Assembly: GCA_008828725.1 (NCBI GenBank)
Contig: MEHQ01000481.1
Span: 581,458 to 645,457 of the forward strand
Direction of reading: 5' to 3'
Origin: Saccharina japonica
Taxonomy: Eukaryota > Sar > Phaeophyceae > Laminariales > Laminariaceae
Length of the DNA: 64,000 nt
In this document: piece after piece, positions 1 to 14,600 of the stretch
Layout of the letters: each line of letters begins with the position of its first letter
Position numbering within the stretch: position 1 is the stretch's first letter
The notes under the pieces: model-generated
What the model was told of the DNA's origin: nothing
The model's input: only the letters and a program-made list of their open reading frames with translations
Databases searched by the model: none
Position numbers and translations under genes: made by a program

Positions 1-31
1 TCAACCGCGAACGACCAAATAAAACAGTGCA

Positions 32-190
32 GGACCCCTAATAAGAAACAGGCTAATAAGAAAGCCAGGCTGAGATTACGAGTAAAAAAATGAATTCGGG
101 AGTCGTAATATTGAAATTAGTGTAGAAAGCACCCTCTCTCAAATAAGAAATCCAGACTCGACCAGAGTGCCTGTTTCTTACTATTACTAG
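32..190. repeat. Small inverted-repeat (MITE-like) element, copy 1
   Basis: AATAAGAAACAGGC at the left is mirrored by GCCTGTTTCTTACTATT at the right. Internal AATAAGAAA motifs recur. Related to the element at 63397-63561. Lies in the partial intron at the window edge. Confidence 0.4.
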
Positions 191-258
191 ATGCCCTGTA
201 GTGTAGCAGGTACCAGATACATCAGAGGACATCATGCCCTGCCACCCCAACCACGGAC

Positions 259-450
259 CTGCTGAACAATATCCCAGGGCAGTACGGCCGACATCTCCGG
301 GCAAGGCGCGGCGGCGAGGCTAAGCTTCAGCCGGCACGAGACGGCGTCCGGATGGTGGTCGTGCTCTAGGTGGCCCAGCCACTGAAGGCTTCCCGCCTCT
401 TCTCTGGTAAGAGGGAGGTCGGATACACACCCCTCCACCATGGAAAATAC
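259..450 (-). CDS. Giant gene exon 43 (last exon in window)
   Basis: 64 codons, VFSMVEGCVSDLPLTREEAG, EHDHHPDAVSCRLKLSLAAA, to PWDIVQQ. Donor CAG|GTCCGT shows that the gene continues beyond the left edge. Confidence 0.86.
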
Positions 451-3400
451 CTGCAACCACATGTCGGAAAATCGGTTAGGGAAAAAGTCGCTGTGCAAGT
501 CGACGATTCCCAGTGACATTCATCGCTAAACAAATACAATACATGTATAATATGTCACTGGGAAAATGCGTGCAAAACTGCAACGGGGTAAGTATCTGGC
601 AAGCAGGCATCAATAAAGCCACCCACCAATGCTGGCGGTCGAGTAGATCATTTGTGCGGGGTGGAGAACCTTTGCTCCGCACAAGGGGAATGGTCGTATC
701 ACGTAGTGTTAATATGGTAAGGCATCCGCGAGGCAGTTACATAGTAAAACCCATTGCTGCCTCCGGAAGTGGCCACACCAGAAATTAAATTAACTCATTG
801 AAGCTGTCGTCCATATGCAAGTCCGCCTCAGAGGCGGTTCTTAGCAGGATGCAGCTCACCCTCCATGCGACTCGCCCAATACCTCACGGCGCTTCGCGCT
901 TGGTGCAAGCAATGTCTGCCTGGTTGGTGAAAACCCAACGTGCTCCGTCCCGGCATTGTAGGGATGCGAGGGTCTATGGTCATATGACTACGGCCGTGCA
1001 CGACATGAGTACACCCCCCCCCCCCTCCGTCTCGAAAGGGATGCGTGGTCAATGGTCAAATGACTAAGGCAAGCAACAAATGAGTACGCCCCCCCCCCCC
1101 CCCCCNGCAGTTTGAAATATCCAGCTTTTTCACAAATCGAACAATCGACATCAAATACAATTTGAAGGTACTTTCCAGTCAGAAATTACGGGAATTTTGA
1201 ATAGTTTGTGCCTCTGGAATATTATTTGTTGGATATTATTCGAAATGCCACATACCTCAAGAACTTGAAAATGCTTCGATGGAGAAGCGGATTTTTGCGT
1301 TGGATACCTCTGAGATATTGGGCGCACTCATCCCGAGAAGCGCACGGCCGATTAGCCCGCGCTCCCGGTCAAAAACATCAATAATAAGCTGAAAAAACCA
1401 AATCGAACTGAAACAAATCGAACTTCCTTAAGAAACAGCCTTAGTCATGTTATTTCGCACCTGGTCATACTGCCTGGCCACAAACCTCGACACAAGGAGA
1501 TACAGCGCCGCTGCGAGGGAGGGCGTGGACACGAGGCAACCGCTGACGTGAACGGGGTACAGGTGGTGGCGAGCCCCACCCCCCACGCAGCGCAGCCACC
1601 AGGGATCGCACCGGTTCAGGATGACCTCCCCGGAGAAGGCAATGCCCTGCGTATTCACGTACGACCACGGCCGCAGGCGTGGGGGTGTCAAAATGCGGTA
1701 AACAATGTATTATCGGCTCGGGTGCTAACCGCAAGCCTTCCACAGAGGTCGAGGCTCACAACATATTAAGCCCCATGGGGGTCAACAAATCATCCAATCG
1801 CCAGATATATACATTTATACAGGGGGGGGTGTAACAATAAATCCATTGTGTTCCAGCAGGAGACGATGTGGGCGACCTTACCTATTACCTTGTAATAGTA
1901 AGTGAACCTACATCGGCACACAATATAGATCAGCATATTGTAAACCACATTGTACACAAAGTATACAGGCACACAATGAAGCAATGTGCACGCCGCGCAA
2001 AAACCTCTGAAAATACGCGGTGAACAAGCGCTAACTTCGCTTTGTGTAAAACGCCGAAATGTTTTTTACACAAAACATATACCAGGTACCTGGTATATGT
2101 ATGATGTATTGCCTCATTAAAGAAAGGAGAAACACACATTTACGGAACCACACGGGGGCTATTCGCGCGCGCACAGACACCTTCGAACCGTTTTAGTACA
2201 TTTCCGTCTTCCCCCCCATCCCCCCCTCACCTTCGACTCTGGCCTTCCTGGCAATGTGGCAGAGGGAAGCAGCAAGAAGCGGTCCTTCTCGGCGTTCTCC
2301 AGCAGCAGCGACGATGGCAGTCCCTGTTTCATTTGCCCACCGCAGCAGTTTTGTACGGCACAGAATGGTAATTTGAGTGAGACACTGGAGAGCTAGGCGT
2401 CTGTACGAATAACACAGAGGGCGCTGCAACGAGCACGAACGGTGGAGTGTGCTGCAAGATAGCACCGAGACGGTGCGCAGGTCGCCTATTAATAGTTCGA
2501 GCACTGTCCTATATCCGGTAAAAGAGGGGCGATGCGGTGCTCTAGCCTTGCCGCACGTTACACATTTACACCACACAGACAGCAAACACCGATCACAGGA
2601 GATAATGTGGCCACTTCTGAGAACATTGTAGGGGAAAAACAGCTAATGTGGCTATCTCTGATAACAGTTTAGGGCAACACAGGAGATACTGTGGCCACTT
2701 CTGAGAACAGCTAAGGGCAACACAGCAGATAATATGGCCACCTTTGATAACAGTTTAGGCCAAGACAGCAGATGATGTGGCCACCACTGAAAACAGTTTA
2801 GTGCAACAAAGCACAGGGTCTGCTGGCGGGTGTCACCGCTCGCGTGGTGGGAAAAGGTAAAAGTTGCCCGGCCATTGGTCAACATTCCCTGGCAACACTA
2901 ACACTGAACAGTGTGCCCGCAACGGTGACCTTATCGGGTTTGACTCACCTGCACGAGACGCGTCATCTCTGGCCCCACGGGGCCGCTGATGAACATGCCC
3001 GCATGCTCCAAGCTGTGCAGCCGCACCTATGAATAGCACGAATTGATAAAAGGAGGCACATATCAAACGGCAGCACAATCGTGATTTTTTCACCAATCCG
3101 CCCGCAAGTGGTTGTCTCAGCGCGCGCACCGGAATATGAAGCACCTACATGATGTTAGTTGAACAACTCACGTCACCAGGGCCATCTGCACCAAGCCTAA
3201 CCCCGAATCAGGCGACCGTGACAAAGCACCCCTCCCCTCGCCAAAGCAGCGCACTACTGTAGCACCCAAATCAATACAAAAACTCGGGCGCTCGCAACAC
3301 CGATCCCGTCCGAGATTTGTCATCGACTACCGTGTAAGAGTGACTCGCCAACTAGCTGCACTCGCACCCAAACCAGCCCCAAAAGTCCAGGCGCTTGCAA

Positions 3401-6400
3401 CACCGATCGTGCCATATTCAATCATGGACTACGTGTAAGGGTGACCCACCTTTCCTCCGGGTCCGTCGGCCTTAGCTTCGAAGCGCAGCCTCAGGCGAGG
3501 GAGTTCGATAAAGTGCATGGAGGCCGCGTCCTTGCAGGCGAGCACAGGGTCTCGCGTCCACGCCAGCACGTGGCTGAGGCCGTCCAGGCGCAGCAGAGCC
3601 CTCGCCAAGGTTTTCATTGGGCTGTGTTGTTGGGGATGCCGTTCGGTCGAGGTTACAGAAACAGCGGAGGCTAAGAATCAGATCTGTACGGAGGCTGTGC
3701 TCGTTATAACCCCTTTAGCAGTACACCTATCACTTTCTTGACGGACAAACTACTTGGACATAGTGTGGGGAAGTTGTGCAGTTCTGAACGGGATAAGCGC
3801 AGCAAGCGAAGGACCCCCCTGCAGCAACAAAGTGAGGCGAACCCACCGAAAGGGTGACAACGTAACTCTTCGAAACATAAGGGAAATATCGACACGCATG
3901 TTAACACCAGCGACGCAGGTGAAGCAAAAAAGGACGGTCTCTTCAGTACGTCAAAAACCAGGCTATGAATGCCTTCTCGACGAGCTCGAGCTTAATCCTT
4001 ATACGAGTACACTGTACAGAAGCCAAACAATCACTCTCTATTTTTTTTTTATCCTCCGGCGGATGGGTAAAAATAAAGCTTACGCCCTCCACACTTCCAC
4101 GTCTCGCTGCTTCCAGGTGTTTTGTGTCCAAAACGGGAGTGCAGTGCTAATAAGCCGCATGCCAAATAAGCCATGCCTAAGTGTGCCAAAAGGGGCTAAG
4201 GACGCCTGCCTAAAACACTTTGTCCACCTTCAATCAGCACAACGCAAAGCGCCTCGGCAGCTACATCCTGCAATCGACAAAATCAAAATAACCTGTCTGC
4301 CCTCCCGCTGCTCTCTCACCTGCCGTCTGGCACGAAGAGCAAGTTGAGCAGCGTCGACTCCTCGGCCCTACCGGACGATTCCCGCCCTTCCGACAGCCTG
4401 GCCGTATACCTGCCATTGCCAAGCGATCCCCCTTCAGCGCCTAAGCCCCCGCTCCCATGCGGGGCCACTCCCCCGGTTCCCCCGCGCAATGCCACGAGAC
4501 CTACGAGCGTGTCCAGTAGCTCTGCTTCAGCGGCCGCGGCCTCCTTTTCGTTGTCTGCCGGGTCGCTTCTGAGGGCCGGCCCGTTGCCGACACGCGTGTC
4601 GTTCCCATCGAGCGGTGTTAACGCTGTAGAAACACCAGCAATGGCCAGGGAGCCGGCAGACGAATCGACGGTGTCGGAAGCGTGGACCTTGGCCAGGCGC
4701 GGCAGGGTTACGTCCGGGAAGACCACGCGCGAGATAACGCCGAAGGCTTCGCTGTGTCCATGCCCGGACTATCGTTGTGGAAACGAGACGCATACAAAAC
4801 ATGGAGGGGGGGAAGGGTGGAAGCGACGAAAGGGCAGTAGGGTTTGCGCGTGTTTCTCGAACAGCTGCACCGTCGACGTCCGTGACATCCTCAAAAACCC
4901 CGCTGTTCAAACGCATCGGTAATATCTGCCTTATCGGGTGGGTCACAACTACGTCGGACACACTATTAATAAGATAACAAGACACAGGAGAAGACTTCGT
5001 GCATTTGCGCCCAGACCTGAGACACACCAGTGCTATTATATTGCAGCACAGCTGTTATTATGTCACACCACGTTTTCAGCTTGAGGAACCGTACCATGTG
5101 GCAGGTAACGAACCGTAGCAGAGCCTATCACAGCACAAAAATAGGCAAATCACAAGGTGTACGAAAAAAAAACCCATGAGATTTTGTAGGCAGCTGCAAA
5201 CTTAGGCCGAGTCACTGACCTCGTCGTTCTTGATATCCTTAAAAAGCCGCATCTTGATCAACGTCAGTCCCGCTCCTTCATCACCCTCTTCTCCTTGGTC
5301 GTCTTCCATGCTCCTCGAGCCGCTTTGCTTTGCCTCGTCGTCGCTCTTGGCTGCGTCCTCTTTGTCCTCCTCCTCGACAACCTTTTTCCCCGCCCGCCTG
5401 TACCGGTTGAGCTTGGATGGCACTCCTACCAGCCCGTCATCCTATCAGGCGTGGGATACGAGGAGCACATATCAGAGTGGGCTTACAGTAGCGGCTATCG
5501 ATAACGTGTCGTCGGTTCGTGGGACTTGAAGGGCATCCATTGGCGAAAAAAGACAGCCATCCCTAAACCAGACGACAGGACACCCGCAACAGCAGCTGTG
5601 CAGAAGAATATTGAAGAATAGTGCGTTCAATCCTGTAAACTATTAACGTCTTTGCTTTAGCATTGCACAGCCACCCACGAGGGCATAGTACGTAGCCACT
5701 GACCAGGGCATAGGACAAAAATGAGAGCAACGCTTTCCTCGAGTACCGCACAAGCGTGGGAAAGCACCAACAACTATAAACACAGAATAAATAGTAAAAT
5801 GTTCACCTGATACTGCCAGAAATTGAACGATCGAAGCAGCACTTCCGGGACGATACCGAGCAGCAGTCGGGACGGGATGCGCACCGATTCCCCCGCGCCC
5901 TTAACCTGCAATAAGCCACCAGCCGAAAAGAACGTCATCGTGAAACATGTCAGACCTTTTTCATCGAAAGCAGTAAACCACCACGATCTGCTATCTAGCT
6001 ATGTGCCCTAATCATGCTACGTAAGCCGGTAGTGACCACAACTCTGTACACACTGATACTTAACATGCGTGCCGACTATTGGGCATTGGCCATGCAATGC
6101 CATGAAGTTCACCATGCGCCGCAACTACGCCATTTTCTTTCTCCGCCACCATTCTGCCCATGGGCTAGGCGGGGGCGCAACACCGACCTCGAAACCAACA
6201 TCCACAATCACTCCGACAGAGCTGACAGTCAGTACCTCTGGAGCCCTGATGACGACCAACGAGTTTCCCTTGAAAGGCTCGGACAGCGGGTCTCCCGCTG
6301 ACAGATGTGCGTCAGGCTCGTTTAGCTGGGTCACCTGTCAGATTCATACCGCACAACCAAAGCAGACGACGTAGCATATCATATACAATCATATAATATC

Positions 6401-8491
6401 ACATCACATCACATCTCATCATATCATATCACATCACATCACATCTCATCATAGCATTGCAAACTTTTAGTAGACATGCGGGGCAGAGCCTGGCGCACGG
6501 TACGGACGCATCAGGCAACACCCAATTACCGCAGGTTGAGGCAACTTGAGAAACAATTACACGAACAAATCCTCGGGCGGACGGGGAAAAGGTTGAAGTT
6601 CATCCCCTTTGGAACCGCACCTACACTTTTGGGGACAAACCCCCCGGAATATGAGGAATATTGTGGGATTTCGTCTGCAGTTGTATATTATATCCTTGTA
6701 TACATACAAGGATTAAACGTTATTGTGTCCTTCGTTTGCGAGATTAAATTATTTAACTCTATTAACACTACGTACGAAATGATGAACATTATTCGCCAAC
6801 AATTCCAGGTGAATCTTAATCTTCAGAGCCTTAGGTTAATCTCGGACACGAAATTACTGAATTTCGACGTCAATAATTTCAGCTAAATCATCAAGGCCAT
6901 TATGTAAGCATTTTGGCTTTCAGTAAGCGTGGGCGTTGTAGTCACACTTCCACGAATGTGTTATGCGCCAATCTTCAGTGGGTTGTACAATAGAACACGA
7001 CGTTGCTACCTTGGGCACCGCAGCAAACCGATATCCGATTTTTAGACCATCTAACCTTGAGCTGGAAAGTAAAAGCGATGGTATAATTCTGTTTTAGCTC
7101 CAGACAGGCACTCACCCCCGAGGGCGGTCTGGACACAAGCGAGAGCGCCGCATCAGACGAGTACGTCAGCGTACGATAGAAACGCCTGCCGTACTCCACC
7201 ACGTCGTACACGTGCACCACTGGCGGGTCCTTGGCCACAACCACCTCCTTGAGGTACTTCACGTCCCGCGTGATGAACTTTACCTCCTCTTCTCCCTCTG
7301 GAGGTTCAGCACCTGGGTCGGTGCAACGACATACAACGTGCCGGCAAAAAAAAAGTTTCAATTATAAAAGAGCCACCTCGAAATGCCATCACCCAACACG
7401 TTTTTGATCCCTGGAATGTGCGCAGCTTCAAAGCACCAACCAGCGCGCGTTCCTGTCCTCCCCGAATATCGCACCTGAAACGCAGCTCTCGGGTCACGTG
7501 TCCCATACTTAATTAACGCTAAAAAGACAGCTCAGCCGTGAGATCGGAAATTTCGTCGAAAGTCATCTTTGCAAGCTGCACGGGATAATTCGATCGCGCG
7601 TGCAAACGGCGTGTATTGGCTAACATATGCAACAAGTATGGGTTGCGCCAAAACAGTCAACAAGGGGAGGCTGGTCACAAAGCGGTGGGAGAAGCGGCGT
7701 CGCCGTTTTAGGCTCCATGAAATCCTCTCGAGAAACAAAAATACAAGTTTTTGGCTGAAAATTTGAGTGTTCGAACCTACGAACCCTAATAGTAGTCGTT
7801 GCCGATACAGATTTTTCGTGTCACGCTATCCGGACAGCACGGCCTTTGATATGTCGCACGACAAACAGATGCCTGGTAACTACTATTAATCGCGACAGGT
7901 CAGGGCCGTAACAAAACGCCCAAAAGAGAGTAGCATGTTGGCGACAAAGAGCGATGGTTCAAATGAGATAGCATCCAGGGCTACATCTGCGGACACTGGC
8001 CACTTCCGTAAGCCCCTGGGAAAACAATAGCATCATTTGAAGAACAACGCAAGCATGATATTTGGAAGACATGCAAGCAGAAGCTACAAGGCAAGGCGCC
8101 TCCGAGTGCAATCGATTGATATTGAAGGCGGTTGAAACTATCCACACCTCGGACCTCGGACAGATGATCTACAGATAGATCAGATAGATCATTCCCACTT
8201 GACAATCTAGATCATTCAGGGCAGATGTATTCCTGATCTGTATGATCTGTATGATCTGTATGATCTAGCTCATGTTGCCGGGTGGGAGGCATACAACCTG
8301 CATGATCTAGCACATGTGTTTCCTGGGTTGGATCTGTACTGTACAGATCCTGCACAACATATCACAACGGCGGGTTAGGGTCTAGGTGATCTATCTGTAG
8401 ATAATACGTATGATCTATAGATTATCTATCTGTAGATGATCTATCTGATCTGTAGATGATCTGTCCGAGGTGTGAAACTGTCGGAATACAA

Positions 8492-8562
<71 letters not shown>

Positions 8563-8582
8563 CCGGCAGGCCGGCAGGCAAG

Positions 8583-8659
<77 letters not shown>

Positions 8660-11600
8660 TGGGCCACTTACCATGTGGAGCTGGCTCCTTGACTTGCACG
8701 ACATGGTATCCCGTGAGGTGTGCAAAGGTATGCGCCGGCGTGTAGGCCCCCTGAGGCATGAACAACCGAATGTCCGGGAAATGCCTGGAGCAAGCACACC
8801 ACAACAGAAGCGTCAGCAACCAAAGCATGGCGGTGTTAACGCATGCCGCACATATCTAAAAAACAAAATCAGCTGTGAGATCGAGGCTTACGTCGAAACT
8901 CATATTTGCAAGCTGTGTGTGTTACTTCGATCGCACGGACTACAGGTTATAATAGCGCAAAACGCACCCATCTCTCAAGGGCATTTTTAACAATATGCAT
9001 GTACGTAATTTGCCAAAAGTGCACGCACAACTAGTAACCTCTTCGGGACTTGAAGGTGGGAAAATAACAACTCCAACACCTAGGATGATTGCAGCATCAG
9101 TCCAGGCACTACATACAGCAGGGTCGGGGATGACACGTACTCGTAGTGTCCCAACTGAGTTATACCACACGCGCGCAGCGTGCGAGCTACTCGTACGTTC
9201 TGCTGCACGCTCGCACCAGATGGACGATGAGACCGCGCTTTCTCAACAGGGTTTACTAACCTTAACCCTTGTCTTATAATGATCGTAATACATAATACAT
9301 AGTCCACTCGAGCAGCTGGAGGCCTCGAAACTGGTAATATTTTGTCTCTTCACTATGATTGACGTATTGCACTCTTCGGCTCAATAGTATTGTTCATAGA
9401 TAGTCGCCACTAAACGGCCTGGTAGGCACACATTCCTCTGTGAGTCATGCGTACATCTACTGTAGGCAGACGGTGCCGAACCCGCCCCCCTATCCCACAA
9501 CGACCGACAAAGCGCGGGGGGGGTCGCAATAGCCATCTCTCTCGCTAGGTAGGCCTTGAGTATAGACAAGGCCAAAACGTCCAGAGAAAGAGTTTGGTCA
9601 CCGCGTCGCCCCCCATGCAAACAGTACGCCAAGATAAAGCCGCCGAAATGTTCCTCAGCGACATACCGCTATCTTTAAACCCTTGTGTAAGAGCTAAGCG
9701 CACGTGTTAAAAGCGGTACAAAATTCCTGCAATTCGTGTCGGAAATTTTTGCAATAATTTGAAAGGGTTCCAACATGTTGACATATGTACCTCGAGCGTA
9801 TTCGTTCCAGAACATCGGTGACCCAAGCCTCTCCTCCCGTCTCCCTCCCGGTGTACGGCCGCTTGTAGGCCAGCGTCGGAATGCGAGTGTCCATATCCCA
9901 CAGCTGGACGTCGTGGCGACGGCCGACCAACCTCAGCCAAGTGCGGCGAGTCGTGTTGAGCACCTCGGCACACCCCACAGTGCTGCGGCGAAGGGGCGAA
10001 GTAGGGCTGGTTATTAGATGGACGGCGAAGTAAGGCAACTAACTTGCATACCGTAGGGTTAGGGTAGTACTTATCATTCGTATCAACAAAAGACACACGT
10101 CGAACCACTGAAGCGCCAAGTCAGGTACAAAGACGCTGAAATACGCAAACAACTGCAGGCAACTAACTGCACGTAATAACTAGCCAAAAAAAACAATAAT
10201 TAAATTCGGTGACTGGTAGCCAGCCAGCTCACAGTTGCTTTCTGAGTACTCGTATAGTATACTAGCGATTACTTAGACCGTTGCTACCACAAAATGCGTT
10301 TCGCTTGGGAGTCAGCAGATCCGAGGTAAGCCGTTTACCTGCTCCCTCGGATATAATCTCTTCATGTCACACCCACCTCGAGGAGTCCTCAGCCACGCCG
10401 AAAACGGCCTGGAAGTCAGGGTGATCTTCAATCTCGGTCGAAAGAGTTTCCATCGTGTGTCGGCGCAGGGTAAACTCCCCCAGCTGGGTGTTCACCTGCG
10501 CAAGACAGGCGTTTTCCATGGCCGGGATTACGGGCCAAATGTTCGCTTTCATCGCGCAGTTTCAACGCCACGAAGCGAAAACTATTATTAATAGAGTTCT
10601 ACACTATGATAGGAGTTGGAACCATTCGAAGCATCCCTTTCCAGTCTCGGGGCCATGGATCGCACCCCAGGAACGAATGATCGGCATGCCCCGGCCGAAA
10701 AACACGAGCGGGGCGACAACTGTTTTACTGTAGTTGTCGAAGCGATTAACGTTCGACGTGAAAGCAAGTCTCCAGTCTCTGAGTCATGCGCCACGCCTCA
10801 CGAAAGAATGGTTGGCATGCCTCGGCCCAGCAACATGCAGGTGGATGACAACACTCAAACCGCATTTTCTTAACGGTCCCAACGTGAAACACCGTGAACG
10901 AAGCAAAACATCGCAACGACATGCCGCCTTCAGCTTATTGGAAGCAGAAATTTCCGTGCACAACGTACGGTCTCTTGAGGAGCCACAACAAGAAGATAGT
11001 ATAGATGTCACTGTTCACATGATAGGAACTCGCTCGCGCAGCAGGAAATATTTGTATGGAACTGTCCGCCATCTTGTGTGCGTTGGTCGGTCTTGTGTCC
11101 TTGCTGTACGTTGGTGTGTCGTGATTGGTCAAACAAAAAAGTAGTAGGTCCTGGCTTCTAATTTTTCGGAGATTATACCGTGGTCAGTCGCAGATCTGTT
11201 GAGGCTTTGGCGATGTCGAAAGGGGCACAGTGTCGCAGTACCTTTTTGTTTTGGCGCTGTGTAAACTATAAACCCGCATTCGCGCGTATGCAAAGCGTGA
11301 TTCGGGCGGATGTTTTTCGCACCTCGGTGTCGACTGCCTGCGTTAGCCTTCTCAGAAATTCTTCGTACGAGAGGGCGGCCATTCCCTCCAGCTCCTGCTG
11401 AGCCAGCTGGTGCTGCACCACTTCCGTGTCGGGCACGAACCTGCGCGAAAAACAAACGCACGACGGGACATATCAACGATCTATGATAGATCCTCTACAG
11501 ATAGATCATGTACCATTTACAGATAGATCATCTACAGATAGATCATGTACAGATTTATCTACCTATTTTTACAAGCAATATTTGGTCCTATTTACTGTGG

Positions 11601-14600
11601 TCCTCCGAAATAGATAATGCAGGTTACACGGCTCGCACCTTGCAACATGGATTATATCATACAGATCATACAGATCATCTGCCCTGAAATACACATATCA
11701 TTAAGTGGGAATCGATTATCTGTCCGAGGGAATGCCATCGCGCTTGTGAGAGCAGGCCAAGCAGCGCAAGCAAGAAGAAGACCCTTGCAACGACATCGAA
11801 ACACCCTTGAACTGGATATAAATTTAGCGCAGGCACTCCTCGTGGGCTACCGGAGAAGAAGACACATTGGGTATCGTGGATTTGTACACCATTTTCAGGC
11901 GTACCTCCGTAGGGGTTGTGCTATTCAACGTACCCCCGTTGATAAAAGTGAAGGTCGAAAAACGAAACAGAAAATGTATCACCGGATGTGCTCATGTGGG
12001 GGTGTGTCATCTAAGGGGGGTGTGTTATCTTCCGTGTTATACGGTGGCTGTTCGGGGGTTAGCGGGGACGGAAAAAAACATGGCTCAATCCAAGGGAATG
12101 CACGCCAAAGACGGGCGCAGCGAGTGCGCTGGCTGACTCAACTACGATGAAGCACGCTGACCCAGTTACCGTCAAGTGTACCGCATATCTTACACTACCC
12201 CTTGCTCGCCACAGACGAAGTTGCTACTAGTGTATGTACAAGGTGTAACGCAGGCCCACCTCCCGCGGCAGTTAATCCTCTGGATGCTCTCCCAGTGGCG
12301 GTCCTTGAAGAGCACGTCGGCCTTGCGGGACGCGCCCGTGCGGTCTCCGGTGAGCGTGATCACCCTCACCACGCCCTCAAACACCTTATCCGCCAGAAGG
12401 GGATTGGCTTCAAGCCACCGCAAGATTTTCACGCTGTGGAGAACAGCAACCATTGGGGCAGATTGATGGGGCAACACAGCGAAGCAACGCGTCAGGGTGA
12501 GCACGACACACCAGGGGGTACGGTCGAACGAATCGTCATGTATGCCAGCACACAACTCGCAAAACATTTGTCGGCAACGAAAAACCGCCGAAGCACCTAA
12601 AATGGTAGTGCGCCGATTTGAGCAGCCAGGCTCTCGCCGTGCTTCACAAAAGGGATCGGTGGGGGAACGACCCACAACGGGTGCAGGGACGATAAAAATG
12701 TATAAAGTTTTTCGGGTATAACACTGCGCGACTCGCCGCGCCTTCATCCACCCGCAAGGACTTCAATCGTCTCTCGATTCGCGACAGATGCGAATAGGGA
12801 ACACATTGCATCGCATGATATCTAGCCAATTGATTCGAAAGAGTATACTCTGGTAAAACAAAACACAAGCCATAACCGGTGCGTTCCACCAAACAGTAAG
12901 ACCAGTTCCAAGTGAGTGCGTAGCCAGCCCCAGGAAAGTACTTGCCGGTGCTGTGTGATGATCTCGAAGACCTCCGTGGGAGGCATCTGCAGCGCCCTGC
13001 TCATTCTGTCCAGACCCCCCCCAGTCCCGCCTCCAGACTTGCGGCGTATTCCTTCTTCGCCATCCGAAGCCTCTAGGTCAAACCGATGGTGCACCATGAG
13101 CCACACCTGCTCACGCCATCACCAAAAACCGCATGAAAAAACATGTTAGGGACTCGAAACAATAATATTTGCCCAGTCAAATATGCCAACTGTCCGTGGT
13201 CAACAAGCTGGTCGATCGCAATATTCGGACACCTTTGTAAATAGCAGTGTTCTCCAAGCGGTGCAAACTACGCGGAGCTTGCCTTCTTAGAGCCTTACTT
13301 GCTGTTTTACTACGAGTACGCCTATCCTAAAAAACAATACATATAAGTAAAATGTGTTACAGGTTAAAAAAAAAAACATTGAGTGGGCTTTCGTCGGTAC
13401 TTTCCGGCCCAAACGAAATGACTCCATCTGCTCTCAACAAATTTCAAATTGAAGTTGAACTACTTATTATTCCGTACCGGTATTCTATACCTCTCGGGGA
13501 TCTTGAGGAAAGAGCTGGTTAGACCCTTGAGGTTACGTACACTACTGTGTTAGCAGCCGAAAGCCGAACGCCTTTGTCCAAGATCAAACGACGACCATAT
13601 TATTTCCCACAACTTATACCTTTACACTTCACTGTACACATTTTCGAGAATGCCACTGCTGTTCACTGACCTGCGCAGAAAGCGCGACGGAGGCGACGGT
13701 TCTGTTCACGTCTTCCTTCCCGATGTTCTTGAAGAGAAGGAGCAGGTGGGCGTGAAGAACGCACGCGACCTTCGTGTCTCCTTCCCTGCTCAAGGCCGAT
13801 CCGCAAAAGCGCATAGATCAAAAAGGGGTACAAAGAAGCACACGGACAAGCAAGCGCCTTAGCAAACACAGTCGGCAATACGGGACGAGCTCGGCAGCAT
13901 GCGGACAAGCGCACAGGAAGAAACTGGCCGAGGCCTATCAGCACCGGGCTGACCCATTGACTCATGCCTGCAGGAAAGACCGAACAAAAACTTGAGACAG
14001 GAAGCCGAATGCCTGGGTCTCAACTCCGCTAGTCTCTGGCAACCTGACGATTTATCAAACGAAAGCATGTGACCGAAGCAAAAACAACACACAACAACGA
14101 GCACACAACAACGAGCAGGTACAAGAGCAACACATAACCCCGGTGCCCGATCAAAAGCCTCTGCATGATACGACTCGTACCTGGCTGATCTCTTGAGCCA
14201 TCTCTCGAGCACTGGAAACGCCTCGCCGTTGAGCTTGCGACGCCACCGCCCTTGAGCCCTGGCCAACTCGTCCATCACACCGGGGTCCCTGCCGACAAGG
14301 ACAACAATTTTCCGAACGCACTTGCATTAAAACATTCGTACATGTCTGCCGACTTTGCAAATGTGAGGCTATTGCAGTGTACTACAGCACCGATGCGTGA
14401 GGTATTAATCCCGTCGCAGGCACAGCTCACAGTGTTGGTGTAACAAAATGGCCATGCAATAACCACAGCAGAAAATCCTGAGCGCTGCATGGCATATTGC
14501 GGAGAGAAAGCAACCTCATAAGTGGCACCCAACCCTCTCCCCCGTCTTCTCTCCCTTTTACATCCACCTTCCCACCCCTACATTTCCTACGTACGGTATC

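Noticed and set aside
3754-4347. 197-codon plus-strand open frame
   Set aside because: Lies antisense in an intron and over exon 38 of the giant gene, has no domain and overlaps a well-supported exon.
8143-8474. CRISPR-like array from the repeated GATCTGTAT units
   Set aside because: Units are contiguous, palindromic and inside a terminal-inverted-repeat element in a eukaryotic intron. There are no regular spacers.
8415-8990. Open frames on both strands rich in AGRQ or CLPA
   Set aside because: Produced by the GGCA microsatellite. The real coding part is exon 33 at 8672-8784.
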